Of a DNA stretch of 64,000 nucleotides, positions 24,295-35,208 are shown in pieces. Under the pieces are notes generated by a model. It did not search any database. It had not been told where the DNA came from and saw nothing but the letters and a program-made list of their open reading frames with translations. Position 1 is the stretch's first letter, and the number at the start of each line of letters is the position of its first letter. The stretch covers positions 2,852,001 through 2,916,000 of the forward strand of contig JACCLO010000009.1 of assembly GCA_029448655.1 (NCBI GenBank), in the 5' to 3' direction. This DNA comes from Wolfiporia cocos. Taxonomy: Eukaryota; Basidiomycota; Agaricomycetes; Polyporales; Phaeolaceae. The position numbers were made by a program, and so were the translations under genes.

Positions 24295-26938
24295 ATTGTA
24301 GCTGATGGCTAACATGAGGAGCTTGAATATATATACACGGCTTGACATTTCGATCTGGTTTTGCACGGTTCATATTTACCAACTGGTGGACGTTGTAGTT
24401 GTGCCTATGTTGTACTCATAGGATTGCACTATCAATTCTTGTGCTTGTAGTATGCTACAGCCTGATATCATGTTCTGCTGATTCAGTCCAAGTTGCCTGC
24501 TGCATAAATCGAACTTCTTGGCGACTCGGATGACCTACGGTTCAAATTCACAGTAAGCATCTGTGCCCGGAGTTACCCGACTTGATCGTGTTTAAATGCC
24601 AGTATCACTGTTGGCACATTCAATGCATCAATGTTCACATATTCAAACGCTTCTACTCCTCTCTTGAAGGGAGGCCTCAAACCATGATGGAATGGCACCG
24701 GCAGATAACCGGTACCGCTCAGGAAAGCTGCAAAGATCGGGCCCGAGATACTGTGATGATGCGCACGACGGTAGGGCGCCAAAGACAACACTGCGTACTG
24801 TAGGGCGCGGTGAATTAGCACCGGATAATTAGCAGTGTGTGATTAACATAACATGTAATTAACGGTGAAGCAGAAAAGGGCTGAGATTGGGGTGTAATAA
24901 CGGTTAACAAGTCACGTGACCAACATATGACCATACTGTACATGTAATTGATAAGGCCGCGCAAGCACGGCATAGCCCGCTACTGGTGTGCGGGCAGATC
25001 AATGCGTGCAGTACAGAACAAACAGAGAAGTAGTCATAGCCTTCGTATATCTCGCTCTGCCCCATCCCCCGCCTCCCAAACCAATGTGTGGTTGTGAATT
25101 GTCGCGCTCGCGCGTTGCAACGCGTCTAGCACGCAATTAGTACCGGCATTTTTGAGACATTACTTACTGCTGCTTCAATAAGTATATGCTCTGTATATCC
25201 TATGGGTATACAACAATAGTAGCTCAACTTTGAAACAGATAGTAGTGAAGATGGAATGGCTGACATCAATGACCACTTGTGGGGACTCCTTGGGCAGCAG
25301 CTCACATAAGCAGGAGTGTACTCGGAAACTACATGCAGCACTAGAGGCTGAAGGTAGCGACTCGAAGACTATGGTGCATGTTCTAGCTATTCTCTACTTA
25401 GCATCGCGGACTTGGCGAGCTTGCTGCGGGCATTTTTGCTGATTCTTTGCAGGTCTTGCTTGATGACAGCATCCAGATGAAAGATGCCTGGAAGGCATTC
25501 CAACTGAGTCAACCCGAAAATCAAGGCACTTCAACCATATATACGTTCACCACAATACGAGCTATCCGAAGAGTCTCTGCTTTCTTGTGATTTTTAATTT
25601 GAGGTGAATAAGCTAGACCCAAGGATCATGTTGCATACAAATTCATGAATGGGGAAGATATTGTTGGCGGAATAGCCGGAGGTGTGCGGTTAAGCGAGCT
25701 GCGCCGCCTGCCCTGATGTTAGCGACAGAATAAAAGGGGAATGTACTGGTGTAGCGTATCTTCGCTCGTTTGTACCTAAATCCTGAGTGGTAATCAGTAA
25801 TTGACGTGGCTGGCCGGACTTTGGCCGCCGTTTGTCAACAGATATCAGATTGATAGCTGAGCAGGCGTGTATTCGCACAATATTACTACTGGCGCATACA
25901 CGTACCAACACGATTGTTAACGCTGTGATAATGTAGGGTACACAACGCGGGTCAGACAACGCTATAAGCTATAAGCGTTCAAACGTTCACCGTCTGGGTG
26001 TGAGACTAGGACACTTTGCTGTCGGAGACATCTGGATCAGATAATTTGTTACTTATGTTCCCACACATACAAGCTGATAAGGAAAATTGTAACCGGAGAC
26101 CTGCCCTAAAGCCTGAGGGAAATTTTGAAACCTTTTGCATTCCGATTTATACTCCAAGACCCACTACCTCCGGTAGCGGGAATTGATCCTCTGAGCATTT
26201 TCCTTACATGATTCGCTGCTATCATGGAATCGCTGCAAGAGAAATCGACTCCGGAATCTGTCGAGGATACTCCCACGCCACCTGCCATTCAAGCTTCAAG
26301 CTTCAAGCCCAGTGAAAGTACCTCGTATCAGGGCCTATCAGAAGATAACGGGTACGATCTGATACAAAACCGAACGGTTGATAGCTCTGGGTATGATTTT
26401 AAGCGCCTGGCATCCTAGCAGTAGCTACTGTACGATACCCAACGCTATCAGAGAAGGATTTGATATGTAGCATTTATACCTCATTATACATAACTTTTTT
26501 TCCAGCATACTGAGAGCTACTGCAAAATACCGGAGGGCCTTGTCCACCTACTTAAAATTATCAGATTATACTCATACCTAGAGGCCTTTGCTCTTCATTC
26601 AATCAGAACGTTCAATACATTTCAAAGTCTAATCGCTAAGCTGCTGAAATCTATCGAAGGCTACTAGAACATACCCTGAACATTTCGATGCAGGTTTTGC
26701 ATTATACCAAATCCTCCCACAGTGCCATGTGCGCAGACCCACAGACTCAACAAGAATACCAAGTTCCTTGCAAAACAGTGTGTGCAGCACTGCTGGTATT
26801 AGTGAACAATCTACAGACACAGTGTAATTCGCACACATACCCACAATATCTTCACGGCACGTAGCCAGGATGCACTGTGCATTGCATTTCCAGGCACCAC
26901 AAATGTTGTGTATCTCAACCTATCAACAGAGAATCCAT
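24295..26938. other. Intergenic region, about 2.6 kb, AT-richer
   Basis: No gene with known domains is present. A 64-codon frame at 26224-26418 (MESLQEKSTPESVED, Ser/Thr/Pro-rich, disordered) is the only one that reads like protein, but it has no support from context. This region precedes the transposon-dense half of the window. Confidence 0.4.
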
Positions 26939-26943
26939 ACACG

Positions 26944-27491
26944 TGACACAGACTCACTGTCTGTGCGACCCCTGGGCTCAGGGGGATCCATACAGGCCTA
27001 CAATCGAGGCTACAAGGCACCGCGCCAGCGCTGAACGCAGAGGCTCATGCACGCATGTCATACGTCGAGATGGCAGCGGCGGCTCACAGACAAGGTAGAC
27101 GAGATATGGGCCCCGGGCCAGTAGATCACACAGCAATAAGCGAGAAAGGGTTATACACCATTGTCGAGAATCTGAGAGATGGGGTGTAAGCCCGCATCTC
27201 GTCGTATTATATACATGCTTGTGTATACTACCGAGACCGCCCTAAAGTAGTGGTCTGTGCACCGCTATCTAATGGGTCATGTGCTAGGTAACGAGTCATG
27301 TAACAATGTGACCATAAGTGACGGTACCTGAGGCGCGCGCTACCCTACAGCGCTAACCAGGCGACCAGGCGACCTGCAATAACTGGGAGACGCCGGAGGT
27401 GGCTACAGCGCAGAGACGCGGCGTACGCCTAGCGCCGCGCGTGCGTCCTATAGCGAGGGAGTCCAGACCTGCATAGAGAAAGTCTGTGACA
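26944..27491 (-). repeat. LTR-B, 3' LTR (minus orientation)
   Basis: This 548-bp long terminal repeat matches 28272-28819 at a constant offset of 1,328 bp, with no difference that I noticed on reading both. Confidence 0.9.
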
Positions 27492-28258
27492 TTACCCCCC
27501 CTCTCGAAAAACGTCGTCCCTGACGTTCTACCTTGAATCCTACGACGCTCGCTACCTTGGTTGCTTGTTTGACTCGAGGCCCATTCCTTCTTCGCGGAGG
27601 ATGGGGAGCATCCAGGAGCACGGTCCGTCCGCCAGTGGTGGAGCGAAGTGAGCTAGCCTTCAGGAGACATTGGGAGCAAACCGACCATCCCTGTTTCCTT
27701 ACATCCCACGACGTGAGTTGGCGAGGCGCGCCAGCGGTGAGCGTATTGGTACATGTCAAAGTTCATGGCTTGCGCCGACATAGCTACGCGTGGCCCACCG
27801 ACCTCGGGGTATGTGGTTCGCTCGTTGGTATTCGATAGTCTGTCATGGTGGATTGCTTTCTGACCTTCGTGATCGTCGGTGTGGGGTTGGAGACCCTTGC
27901 GGGTTCCTTCGCATACCCACTGATCATCAGTTCTTGGTGATACCCTGCCGCCCAGGGGTAAGTGGCCGGACTGCCCTAGACCTCCACGCGCGCGCGCATT
28001 CCCTTTGCAGGGGTGACGGCGGCGGGTCCTCAAACGGGGCTTACGTCGGTCGACCCCTTCTACCTTGCGTTCGAAAGGGGGCGGTCTTGCTTGCTCACTC
28101 CGTACGGGTACTTCGCCTGGTGTAACGCTTCGTGGGGGCTCGTAAGACTACGGACCTCTGGTGCTTCTACCAGAGGCTGCCCCGCCGCGTTGCCATGGCA
28201 CCCTGTACGTGGAGAACCCTCGGCCCCAGCGCAGGTGGCGCCGGAGGGGAGGTAAGAT

Positions 28259-28270
28259 ATCTCTCAGATT
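28259..28270 (-). promoter_or_regulatory. Putative self-priming primer-binding site of the LTR-B element
   Basis: On the minus strand, one T follows the 5' LTR, then comes AATCTGAGAGAT. This is the exact 12-nt reverse complement of the LTR's own sequence at 28497-28508, just downstream of its TATA box. It does not start with TGG, as a tRNA-primed site would. Confidence 0.7.
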
Positions 28271-28271
28271 A

Positions 28272-28819
28272 TGACACAGACTCACTGTCTGTGCGACCCC
28301 TGGGCTCAGGGGGATCCATACAGGCCTACAATCGAGGCTACAAGGCACCGCGCCAGCGCTGAACGCAGAGGCTCATGCACGCATGTCATACGTCGAGATG
28401 GCAGCGGCGGCTCACAGACAAGGTAGACGAGATATGGGCCCCGGGCCAGTAGATCACACAGCAATAAGCGAGAAAGGGTTATACACCATTGTCGAGAATC
28501 TGAGAGATGGGGTGTAAGCCCGCATCTCGTCGTATTATATACATGCTTGTGTATACTACCGAGACCGCCCTAAAGTAGTGGTCTGTGCACCGCTATCTAA
28601 TGGGTCATGTGCTAGGTAACGAGTCATGTAACAATGTGACCATAAGTGACGGTACCTGAGGCGCGCGCTACCCTACAGCGCTAACCAGGCGACCAGGCGA
28701 CCTGCAATAACTGGGAGACGCCGGAGGTGGCTACAGCGCAGAGACGCGGCGTACGCCTAGCGCCGCGCGTGCGTCCTATAGCGAGGGAGTCCAGACCTGC
28801 ATAGAGAAAGTCTGTGACA
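28272..28819 (-). repeat. LTR-B, 5' LTR (minus orientation)
   Basis: The 548-bp promoter-bearing LTR. On the minus strand a TATATAAT box (forward 28534-28541) lies about 30 nt before the sequence ATCTCTCAGATT (forward 28497-28508), which is complementary to the primer-binding site beside this LTR. Confidence 0.85.
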
Positions 28820-29107
28820 ACACGCACCTTGTTCCTTGTGGAATTGTGCGTGCGGCGTTGCTGTCTCCAGAATGTGATTGGTGCCACTGTAGCGGTGTGT
28901 GCTCACTCACAAACTGCCACGGAATAAGCTAGTATTTAGGTGGAAGATGTTGGAAGTCAACACACTCAGCGCACGGTAGAGTTTCAGTCAATTATCTTAA
29001 TCTGCCAACTGCCCTTCGCTTAAGAAATCGCAGTTGCGAGCTAGGTTTGCACGCAGATTAATCTGCTAACTGCGGCAGATTAATCTACTGTGACAATAAA
29101 ATGGCAC

Positions 29108-29188
29108 ATCCCGGATTCGAACCAAGGACCTTAGCGCAGATGAGAATAACAGCATCGCAGGGTAATTAGCCAACTGAGCTACAGTGTG
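29108..29188 (-). ncRNA. tRNA-like sequence in the left arm of foldback copy 1
   Basis: This is the inverted partner of the copy in the right arm. Read on the minus strand, the A box TAGCTCAGTTGG is at 29181-29170 and the B box GGTTCGAATCC at 29123-29113, followed by a T-rich stretch. Both arms therefore point outward from the element's centre. Confidence 0.5.
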
Positions 29189-29478
29189 ACGGGTGTTGCC
29201 CCCATTTTAAGCAATATATAGAGTATTTTGTAAACTTCATTTTCGCAGTTTAACATCTTCCATAACACAAATACAAATGAATCTGCCTCTAAAGACCTGT
29301 GATTCCAGTGTATTCAGCTTTCCCATGGTGAGTTGCTCCAGGTCAAGCATGGTAAATCAAGCTACCACCATCATTGATTTCTGTATGCTTGTTGTAGCAG
29401 TTAGTTGCCTTGATGATTTGCGAAAATTGTGTGTAAAATTTGCGTTATATATATTTTAATTAGTCAATGGTACCTGTT

Positions 29479-29565
29479 GCTGCAATGGCTCAGTTGGCTA
29501 ATTACGCTGCGATGCTGTTATTCTCATCTGCGCTAAGGTCCTTGGTTCGAATCCGGGATGTGCCA
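29479..29565 (+). ncRNA. tRNA-like sequence in the right arm of foldback copy 1
   Basis: The A box TGGCTCAGTTGG (29486-29497) and B box GGTTCGAATCC (29544-29554) match consensus perfectly, and a TTTT terminator follows at 29566-29569. The T-arm can pair (CTTGG/CCGGG with wobbles). The acceptor stem does not pair well, so this is unlikely to be a functional tRNA. It could still be transcribed by polymerase III. Confidence 0.55.
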
Positions 29566-29700
29566 TTTTATTGTCACAGTAGATTAATCTGCCGCAGTTA
29601 GCAGATTAATCTGCGTGCAAACCTAGCTCGCAACTGCGATTTCTTAAGCGAAGGGCAGTTGGCAGATTAAGATAATTGACTGAAGTCCCTCGCGCACGAT

Positions 29701-30951
29701 GGTGTGATCAGAGTCACACATCGATCGGAGTCAATAGTACTAGTGTGCCAAGGTGGGTGTGGTGGGAGTCAGGGGGCTGATAATCAGGGCGGTATGGGCA
29801 GATGAGTCACTGTTAGCATAAAATGGGATGGATTGTATGTACCTATGCCGTGCGTTTGTAACCCATCCAGACAAAGTCCCTGGAGTCCAAAAGGGAGTAT
29901 GTAGCCTCATGAGTGGGTGCCTTCCCGTAAATTTCGACAGGAAAGGAAGATGCATGTACCTTAGCACTTGGTAACTGCTATCTCAAAAATTGAGTGGAGG
30001 AAATGGGGTTAACATGTACAGGAAAAACTCAAGGATTTGGGGTCTTTGTAATCAAGCTGAGAGGATGGTTAGGGACTCAAGAGACGACAGAGGTCAGTGT
30101 GTGTGCGCATATACTCACTAAATCTACATCCAAAGCCTTAAATTTGCTGGTATAAGGCAGCTACTCCTGAAGCTTTGAGGGATGGTGGAAGTACAAAGAA
30201 GAGATGAGGGGAAAGAAGACATTAATGCGACAAGACACTTGCCTATTATCACACGCTGTCGTGAGAACCCAATAATGATGCTCAGCCATAATGCAATAAC
30301 CATTGCGCCAAAAGGGCAGAATGCCAAATCTGTTGGCATCTGTGGGTCTCTGTGCTTGTGACACCTATGACACAATAATGCGACTAGCTCGCATGGGCAC
30401 TTGGCTTTGTGAGCAGCGCAGTGTGGACTTGCAAGTTGCAGCTTTTCGACTGGACGTCTGCTCGAGAAACGCTCAGATGCGCCTTCTATTATTCGAAGAT
30501 ATCTTGAATATATTAACTAGTAGGTATGGGTATGTCAAAAGTCTTGGCAGACCACCTGGACTCTTGGCATCTAGCTTTTAATAGCTTGTGGTATGAATGA
30601 TTATCTCAATATATTTTCTGATATTATCTGGTATTTACAGATAGACTAAGGATATGGTGGCTTTTCACTGGGCTTCAAGCTTCAAGAGTCAAAATAATGC
30701 TCGTTTGCACTCGATCCTGCCTGGTCTTCAGATCAAGTATGATTGAGATTGAGATTGGTACCTCGGCCTCAGAGCAGGTCGGTGCTGATAGTAACCTTGA
30801 CTTCCTCTTTTAGTACGTCCATTTGAGCATGGCGGGGGCGCTTCCTGGTATATCTACAGGAGGGTTCTTGAGCCATGGCTTCCAGCTATCTGCCCTCCTG
30901 GGTTACCTACGGCATTTGCGACCTCCCACTATCCATCTTTGAGTACATCAG
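29701..30951. other. Unassigned sequence upstream of the kinase locus
   Basis: No recognisable gene. Frames at 30124-30375 (minus) and 30303-30581 (plus) are unsupported. The stretch lies between foldback copy 1 and a solo LTR, and may be older transposon debris or the 5' flank of the kinase gene. Confidence 0.4.
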
Positions 30952-30956
30952 CCTTG

Positions 30957-31496
30957 TGTTACGGTCCGTACAGAATTATCTGAATATCGTTGACGCCTCA
31001 CTGGAGAGAGGAACTTAGCAATTCAACCGCTGTATCGTGTGCTTACTTCTAGGGTTCCCTGTTCAACCAGCGACCCTCGTTTCATGTACAACAACCCTAG
31101 CCCATGATTTCGCTGTGTATCAGGTTCTAGCCGATATCTTGTGTCTAACCACAGGACTTCTGCGTTTCAGCCACTGTTGCGCCCAACCGTAACGTTTTGG
31201 CTTAGTTATCTTAATGTACTAGCCTTATGGACTTAGTGGTAGCAGTACCAAGGACACTATGACCCCGATTACAGAATCATAGTATAAAAACCCTGTTGTA
31301 AATACCAGTTGAGTTCCTCAGCTCGACCTTGTTGAATAACAAGGATCCTATACTTGTTCTCAAAGGCTTGAGCAATTAAGCCTGCAGCTTGTATATCGAC
31401 GCTCGACTCTGTTGAGTCCAACGAGTAGTGCGCTACTTGATACACTGAGTAACTCGACTTAGTTATTTCAGCTGAACGGATATTCGATCCGTAACA
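30957..31496 (+). mobile_element. Solo LTR, 540 bp (LTR-E, Copia-like ends)
   Basis: It starts TGTTACGG and ends CCGTAACA, a perfect inverted terminus, and is flanked by the 5-bp duplication CCTTG (30952-30956 and 31497-31501). A TATA-like AGTATAAAAACCC lies at about 31281. TGTTA...TAACA ends are common in Copia elements; the family assignment is inference. No internal sequence remains, so it arose by LTR-LTR recombination. Confidence 0.85.
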
Positions 31497-32266
31497 CCTT
31501 GCTCCTGCCTTTATGTCAAGCGAAGATGACAGTACACACACCAAAGAAGTGGAATGTCAGACAGTGATGCCCAGGATAGAGAAGCAAAACCACTGCATGG
31601 TGGACTATGACATAAGCGACTCGTTCTGGTTCCTGGACATCTGTCAGTGCCGGATCAGGGCACAATAGACAATGCTGTTGGTTGTCACCAGATCAAAGAC
31701 TCACGTGCGGTAGCCAGTCGTGAGTAGTGCAACGTTCGAGACTACAATGATGCTCTGACATGCCTTGATCTGTTAGAACCTCCACCTTTTCAGAGGGACT
31801 TCAGTCAATTATCTTAATCTGCCAACTGCCCTTCACTTAAGAAATCGCAGTTGCGAGCTAGGTTTGCACACAGATTAATCTGCTAGCTGCGGCAGATTAA
31901 TCTACTGTGACAATAAAATGGTACATCCAGGATTTGAACCAAGGACCTTAGCACAGATGAGAATAAGAGCATCACAGCATACATTAGCCAACTGAGCTAC
32001 AGTGCAACTATTATCTTTGCATTTTAAAGAAATATATAGAGTATTTTGTAAACTTCATTTTCGCAGTTTTAACATCTTCCATAACACAAATACAAATGAA
32101 TCTGCCTCTCAAGACCTGTGATTCCAGTGTAACTTTCCCATTGTGAATTGCTCCAGGTCAGGCATGGTAAAACAAGCTACCACTATCATTATTTTCTAAT
32201 GCTTGTTGTAGCAGTTAGTTGCCTTGATGATCTGTGGAAATTGTGTGTACAATTTGCATTATATAT

Positions 32267-33297
32267 TGTCACACACCAATTTCAAGCTTCTAGGCACAGT
32301 ACCTTTTTCAATCATAGAGAGCACCCCCAAGGCTGGAAACCCGATGCCTCAGCTAGATCCAAGCCCTACATACATACCACTATGGGCACTAGCCACCAGC
32401 ATCACCAGCCCTGCCTAAGAACCCTAGTCCCAGGCCACACGTCCAGTCCAGTACAAAGCCAATATCAGTCACGGAACCTCAACCAACTACGATGAGCCCA
32501 GTAGCACCTAACCAAACCAATCCCTTGCTACCTGGACCACACCTCATCAGGTCACAACCATCCAGACTCATGGCTAGGACCCTGTCCACCCAACCAACTG
32601 AACCCTAAGCCTCCCATCTCCACAAACTACAGCCATTACTGGCTACACGATCATTACCGACCATGGATTCATGCCATTACTGGCACGGACTATGTACTAT
32701 ACAGACCCAGGCCCATGGAAGGCCTTAAACTCCACAGCGCCCTAGTCTACAAGGAACACAGACCACAGACAGCCCTTGTATGACTGAGAACCCTAGCAGT
32801 CACAAGGCGCTACGCACCGATCGCAGCCGATCACGCTCGATCACCCAAGGCCATTACCAGCCGGTCCACGATCACTAGCTACATCACCGAAGACAGCCCA
32901 TTAAAACTCGCCATTACTGGCTACAGCCCCAATCTACGCTAGAACCCCGATCACGGACTTAGAATCCCGCCATTACCGGCAAACCCCCGATCGACGAGAA
33001 CCACCGACTCGGGCCTAACCCACTACGTTGCCATGGACATCCAGCACCCTACGATCACAGTGCCCCGATGCCATTACAGGCCACCATGTAGCTAGTAGCT
33101 TACCTCAGCGTTGACGCCTTACAGGCCGCACCTAAAACATGTACAAACAGTAGTAGAGCTATATAAATAGCCAGACAGTCTTGAGCGACCCTCAGACTTG
33201 ACTTGGCCTCTTCTGCCTTAGATGCCCTGGACCAGGAAGGCACCTTTGAGTGAGCCCCCTTCCCCTGGGTGTGTGTCTTGGGTAGTAGTGTGTGTCA
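32267..33297 (+). mobile_element. Solo LTR, 1,031 bp (LTR-D), nested in the foldback element
   Basis: It starts TGTCACACACCAATTTC, ends GTGTGTGTCA and has the target duplication TATAT (32262-32266 and 33298-33302). A TATAAATA box at about 33161-33169 lies roughly 30 nt upstream of CAGACTTGACTTGGCC. The same family, inverted, occurs at 49404-60911, where it is interrupted by the KDZ transposon. Simple-sequence-like CCATTAC and ACCAGC motifs fill its centre. Confidence 0.9.
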
Positions 33298-33365
33298 TAT
33301 ATATTTTGATTGGTCAACGGTAACTGTTGTCACTATGGCTCAGTTGGCTATTTATGCTGCGATGC

Positions 33366-34042
33366 TAGTGATGTGCCGGCCTGGCCCGGCCTGAAAGCCC
33401 CCGGCTTTGGCCCGGCTTTGGATGGCCTTGGCTTTTCAAAACCTCAAGCCGGGCCCCCATTGACGGCCCACAGCTTGGCCTGGCCCAGCCTGGGGCTTGC
33501 CTGGGGCCTGGCACTGTGAGGATGATTATCATTGTAGCCACACAAACTCATAACATACCTTCTCCAACTATCTTCTGACAAATCCAAGCTCCAGTATCTT
33601 CAACAATTAGTGATATATAGTGTGAAATCATCATTTCACCGGCACGGTGCTCTGTGGTGTGCCTACCAAATGGGGCATCGTATAGGCGCCCAAAAGTGAG
33701 CGCACCAAGAATTCAATCTGGGGCATCGTATAGGCACCTAAAAGTGAGCACACCAAGAATTCAATCCATGGGACTATCCTCTTGCTTGAATTTAAGAATA
33801 TAGAGATACTACATTGGAATATAGCATACTGCTACTATATATATCCTTATATCATAGTTACTAGACATTTTATCTGTTAGAGCTTTCAGGCCCGGGGCTC
33901 ATGGCTTGGCCCGGCCTGGCTTGAGACACAAGCCGGGCCCTGGGCCGTCTCAAGCCGTGGTGTAGGGCCCAGCCTGGCCCGGCCCAAGTAGGGCTTGGCC
34001 CAGCCTGGCCTATGGCCCAAAGCCGGGCCTGGCACATCACTA
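33366..34042. mobile_element. Non-autonomous hAT-like element, 677 bp, GC-rich ends
   Basis: It has terminal inverted repeats TAGTGATGTGCC / GGCACATCACTA and a perfect 8-bp target duplication TGCGATGC (33358-33365 and 34043-34050), which is the hAT signature. Both subterminal regions are packed with GGCCCGG/GCCTGGCC repeats (33380-33510 and 33890-34035), around an AT-rich centre. It has no transposase. It landed between the A and B boxes of the right-arm tRNA-like sequence of foldback copy 2. Confidence 0.88.
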
Positions 34043-34234
34043 TGCGATGCTCTTATTCTCATCTGTGCTAAGGTCCTTGGTTCAAATCCTGCATGTACCA
34101 TTTTATTGTCACAGTAGATTAATCTACTGCAGCTAGCAGATTAATCTGCATGCAAACCTAGCTTGCAACTGCGATTTCTTAAGTGAAGGGCAGTTGGCAG
34201 ATTAAGATAGTTGACTGAAACTCTACCTTTTCAG

Positions 34235-34823
34235 ATATCTGCACGCAATGCAATTGTCACTACAGAGGGCAGCACTGATGAGGCTGTCACGAACTTTCTC
34301 AAGAGGGAGTATCCGACTAAGATCTCCTGGAACTATGATCCGTTCAAGTTCATACTCTATGTGTGGAATTTTGACCCCATGCAAATCCCCCATACGCCAC
34401 ACCACATGCAGGGTTCTCCATTTGTAGATTGTTATGCACTTCTGTGTGAGCCCATGTGGGATTTCTGTGCAGCGCAGGAGCATCTTTCCTATGGCCATCT
34501 GATAGCCATCTTTGAGGAGCTTCGCAAACAGCTCTTCAGAGACCTGGACTACACCGTGGGCACTGTGTCTGTATCTACACACAAAGAGGCCACACTGGGC
34601 AATTTGATGTGAATTCAGGCTGCTATCTCAGGGACGCTTTCTGGTATCACTAAGTGTGCTTCGCCAGTACCAGCCCCTCCCCTGTTATGTCAGATTCTGG
34701 ACACACGGGCGATCGCGATGCTCGATGTCACTATGGAAGGCGGGTACTCGATAACGAAGCCCGATCTGATGTACAATACCAATCATGATCGGGATTCACA
34801 AAGGTGGACATGGAGCATAGTCC
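34235..34823 (+). pseudogene. FunK1 kinase fragment, N-terminal half
   Basis: It reads ISARNAIVTTEGSTDEAV, then FLKREYPTKISWNYDPFKF, and after an in-frame TGA (34610-34612) continues in the same frame to SITKPDLMYNTNHDRD. It ends at the AGTCC duplication where the Gypsy element begins. The continuation RWTWSIV / PGEVKMKLSG spans the Gypsy insertion point. The KPD and W-x-W-x3-PGE pattern fits FunK1 proteins upstream of the kinase core. Confidence 0.75.
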
Positions 34824-35196
34824 TGTCACAAGCCGATTTCTTTCACCTAGCTAGTGACTAGAGCCTGAACCCTTATCTTATCTAAGCGCGCGCCTAAGCA
34901 GTCACGTGCAAGACCCCGAACACCCTACCACGTGTTACCAGCCCCCCGGACACTCTGTGCCGTGTACCTACACCCATTATAGGGTTTACCATAGTATTGG
35001 ACTCTCAGATTACGTAATAACTATACAGCAGCCAAACAATGTACAAACAGTAGAATAGCATATATACTGGCCGACGAGCAGGGTAGCACCCCAGACTCGT
35101 CTTGGCCTTATACGCCTTGAGTAGCCTCAGACTAGGATTGCGCTGAAACGCGAGTAACAATCCCCTGAGTAGTTGCTTGAAGTGTTGCTTGTGTCA
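34824..35196 (+). repeat. LTR-A, 5' LTR of the Gypsy element
   Basis: 373 bp, starting TGTCACAAGCC and ending GCTTGTGTCA. A TATATA box (about 35060-35066) lies some 30 nt upstream of AGACTCGTCTT (35093-35103), a likely transcription start, which is complementary to the primer-binding site. Confidence 0.92.
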
Positions 35197-35197
35197 T

Positions 35198-35208
35198 AAG
35201 ACGAGTCT
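35198..35208 (+). promoter_or_regulatory. Putative self-priming primer-binding site of the Gypsy element
   Basis: AAGACGAGTCT, one base (T) after the 5' LTR, is the exact 11-nt reverse complement of 35093-35103 in that LTR. Tf1 of S. pombe is known to prime from the first 11 nt of its own RNA; the layout here is the same. It lacks the TGG start of a tRNA-primed site. Confidence 0.75.

Larger units (their letters stand above)
26944..28819 (-). mobile_element. Non-autonomous LTR retrotransposon with apparently identical LTRs (LTR-B family)
   Basis: A 1,876-bp element with two 548-bp direct repeats that I read as identical, a 780-bp interior, and a perfect 5-bp target-site duplication ACACG (26939-26943 and 28820-28824). 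Orientation is minus: on that strand the LTR starts TGTCACAGAC and ends GTGTCA, a polypurine tract (GAGAGGGGGGGTAA) abuts the left LTR, and a primer-binding site abuts the right LTR. The minus-strand text just before the left LTR encodes GFKVERQGRRFSRGG, which resembles the extreme C-terminal coding end often left in deletion derivatives of Gypsy elements. No reverse transcriptase, protease or integrase remains, so it must be mobilised in trans. The apparent identity of its LTRs implies a recent insertion. Confidence 0.9.
28978..29690. mobile_element. Mutator-like foldback element with tRNA-like arms, copy 1
   Basis: A 713-bp element with terminal inverted repeats of about 206 bp. The left end is AGAGTTTCAGTCAATT and the right end, read inverted, is AGGGACTTCAGTCAATT. 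Flanks AGCGCACGGT (28968-28977) and CGCGCACGAT (29691-29700) match in 8 of 10 positions, as expected for an aged 10-bp target duplication. Long inverted repeats plus 9-11-bp duplications are typical of Mutator-like elements. There is no transposase; the roughly 300-bp centre is AT-rich. Each arm carries a tRNA-like sequence with intact polymerase III A and B boxes. A second copy sits at 31794-34224 in opposite orientation. Confidence 0.8.
31794..34224. mobile_element. Mutator-like foldback element with tRNA-like arms, copy 2 (in the kinase gene)
   Basis: The same element as 28978-29690 but inverted: it starts AGGGACTTCAGTCAATT and ends ...GACTGAAACTCT, with a perfect 10-bp target duplication ACCTTTTCAG (31784-31793 and 34225-34234). 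It sits inside kinase coding sequence, and the kinase frame (EPPPFQ / ISARNAIV) resumes exactly. Removing the two nested insertions (solo LTR at 32267-33297 and hAT at 33366-34042) leaves 710 bp, against 713 bp for copy 1. Its tRNA-like boxes carry substitutions (for example GGATTTGAACC), consistent with an older copy. Confidence 0.85.

Noticed and set aside
29108..29565. Functional tRNA genes
   Set aside because: The A and B boxes are perfect but the acceptor stem does not pair and the anticodon arm is ambiguous; listed only as tRNA-like.
28978..34224. The two foldback copies as arms of one large inverted duplication
   Set aside because: Each copy has its own 10-bp target duplication (AGCGCACGGT-like and ACCTTTTCAG), and the flanks beyond do not match, so these are two insertions in opposite orientation.
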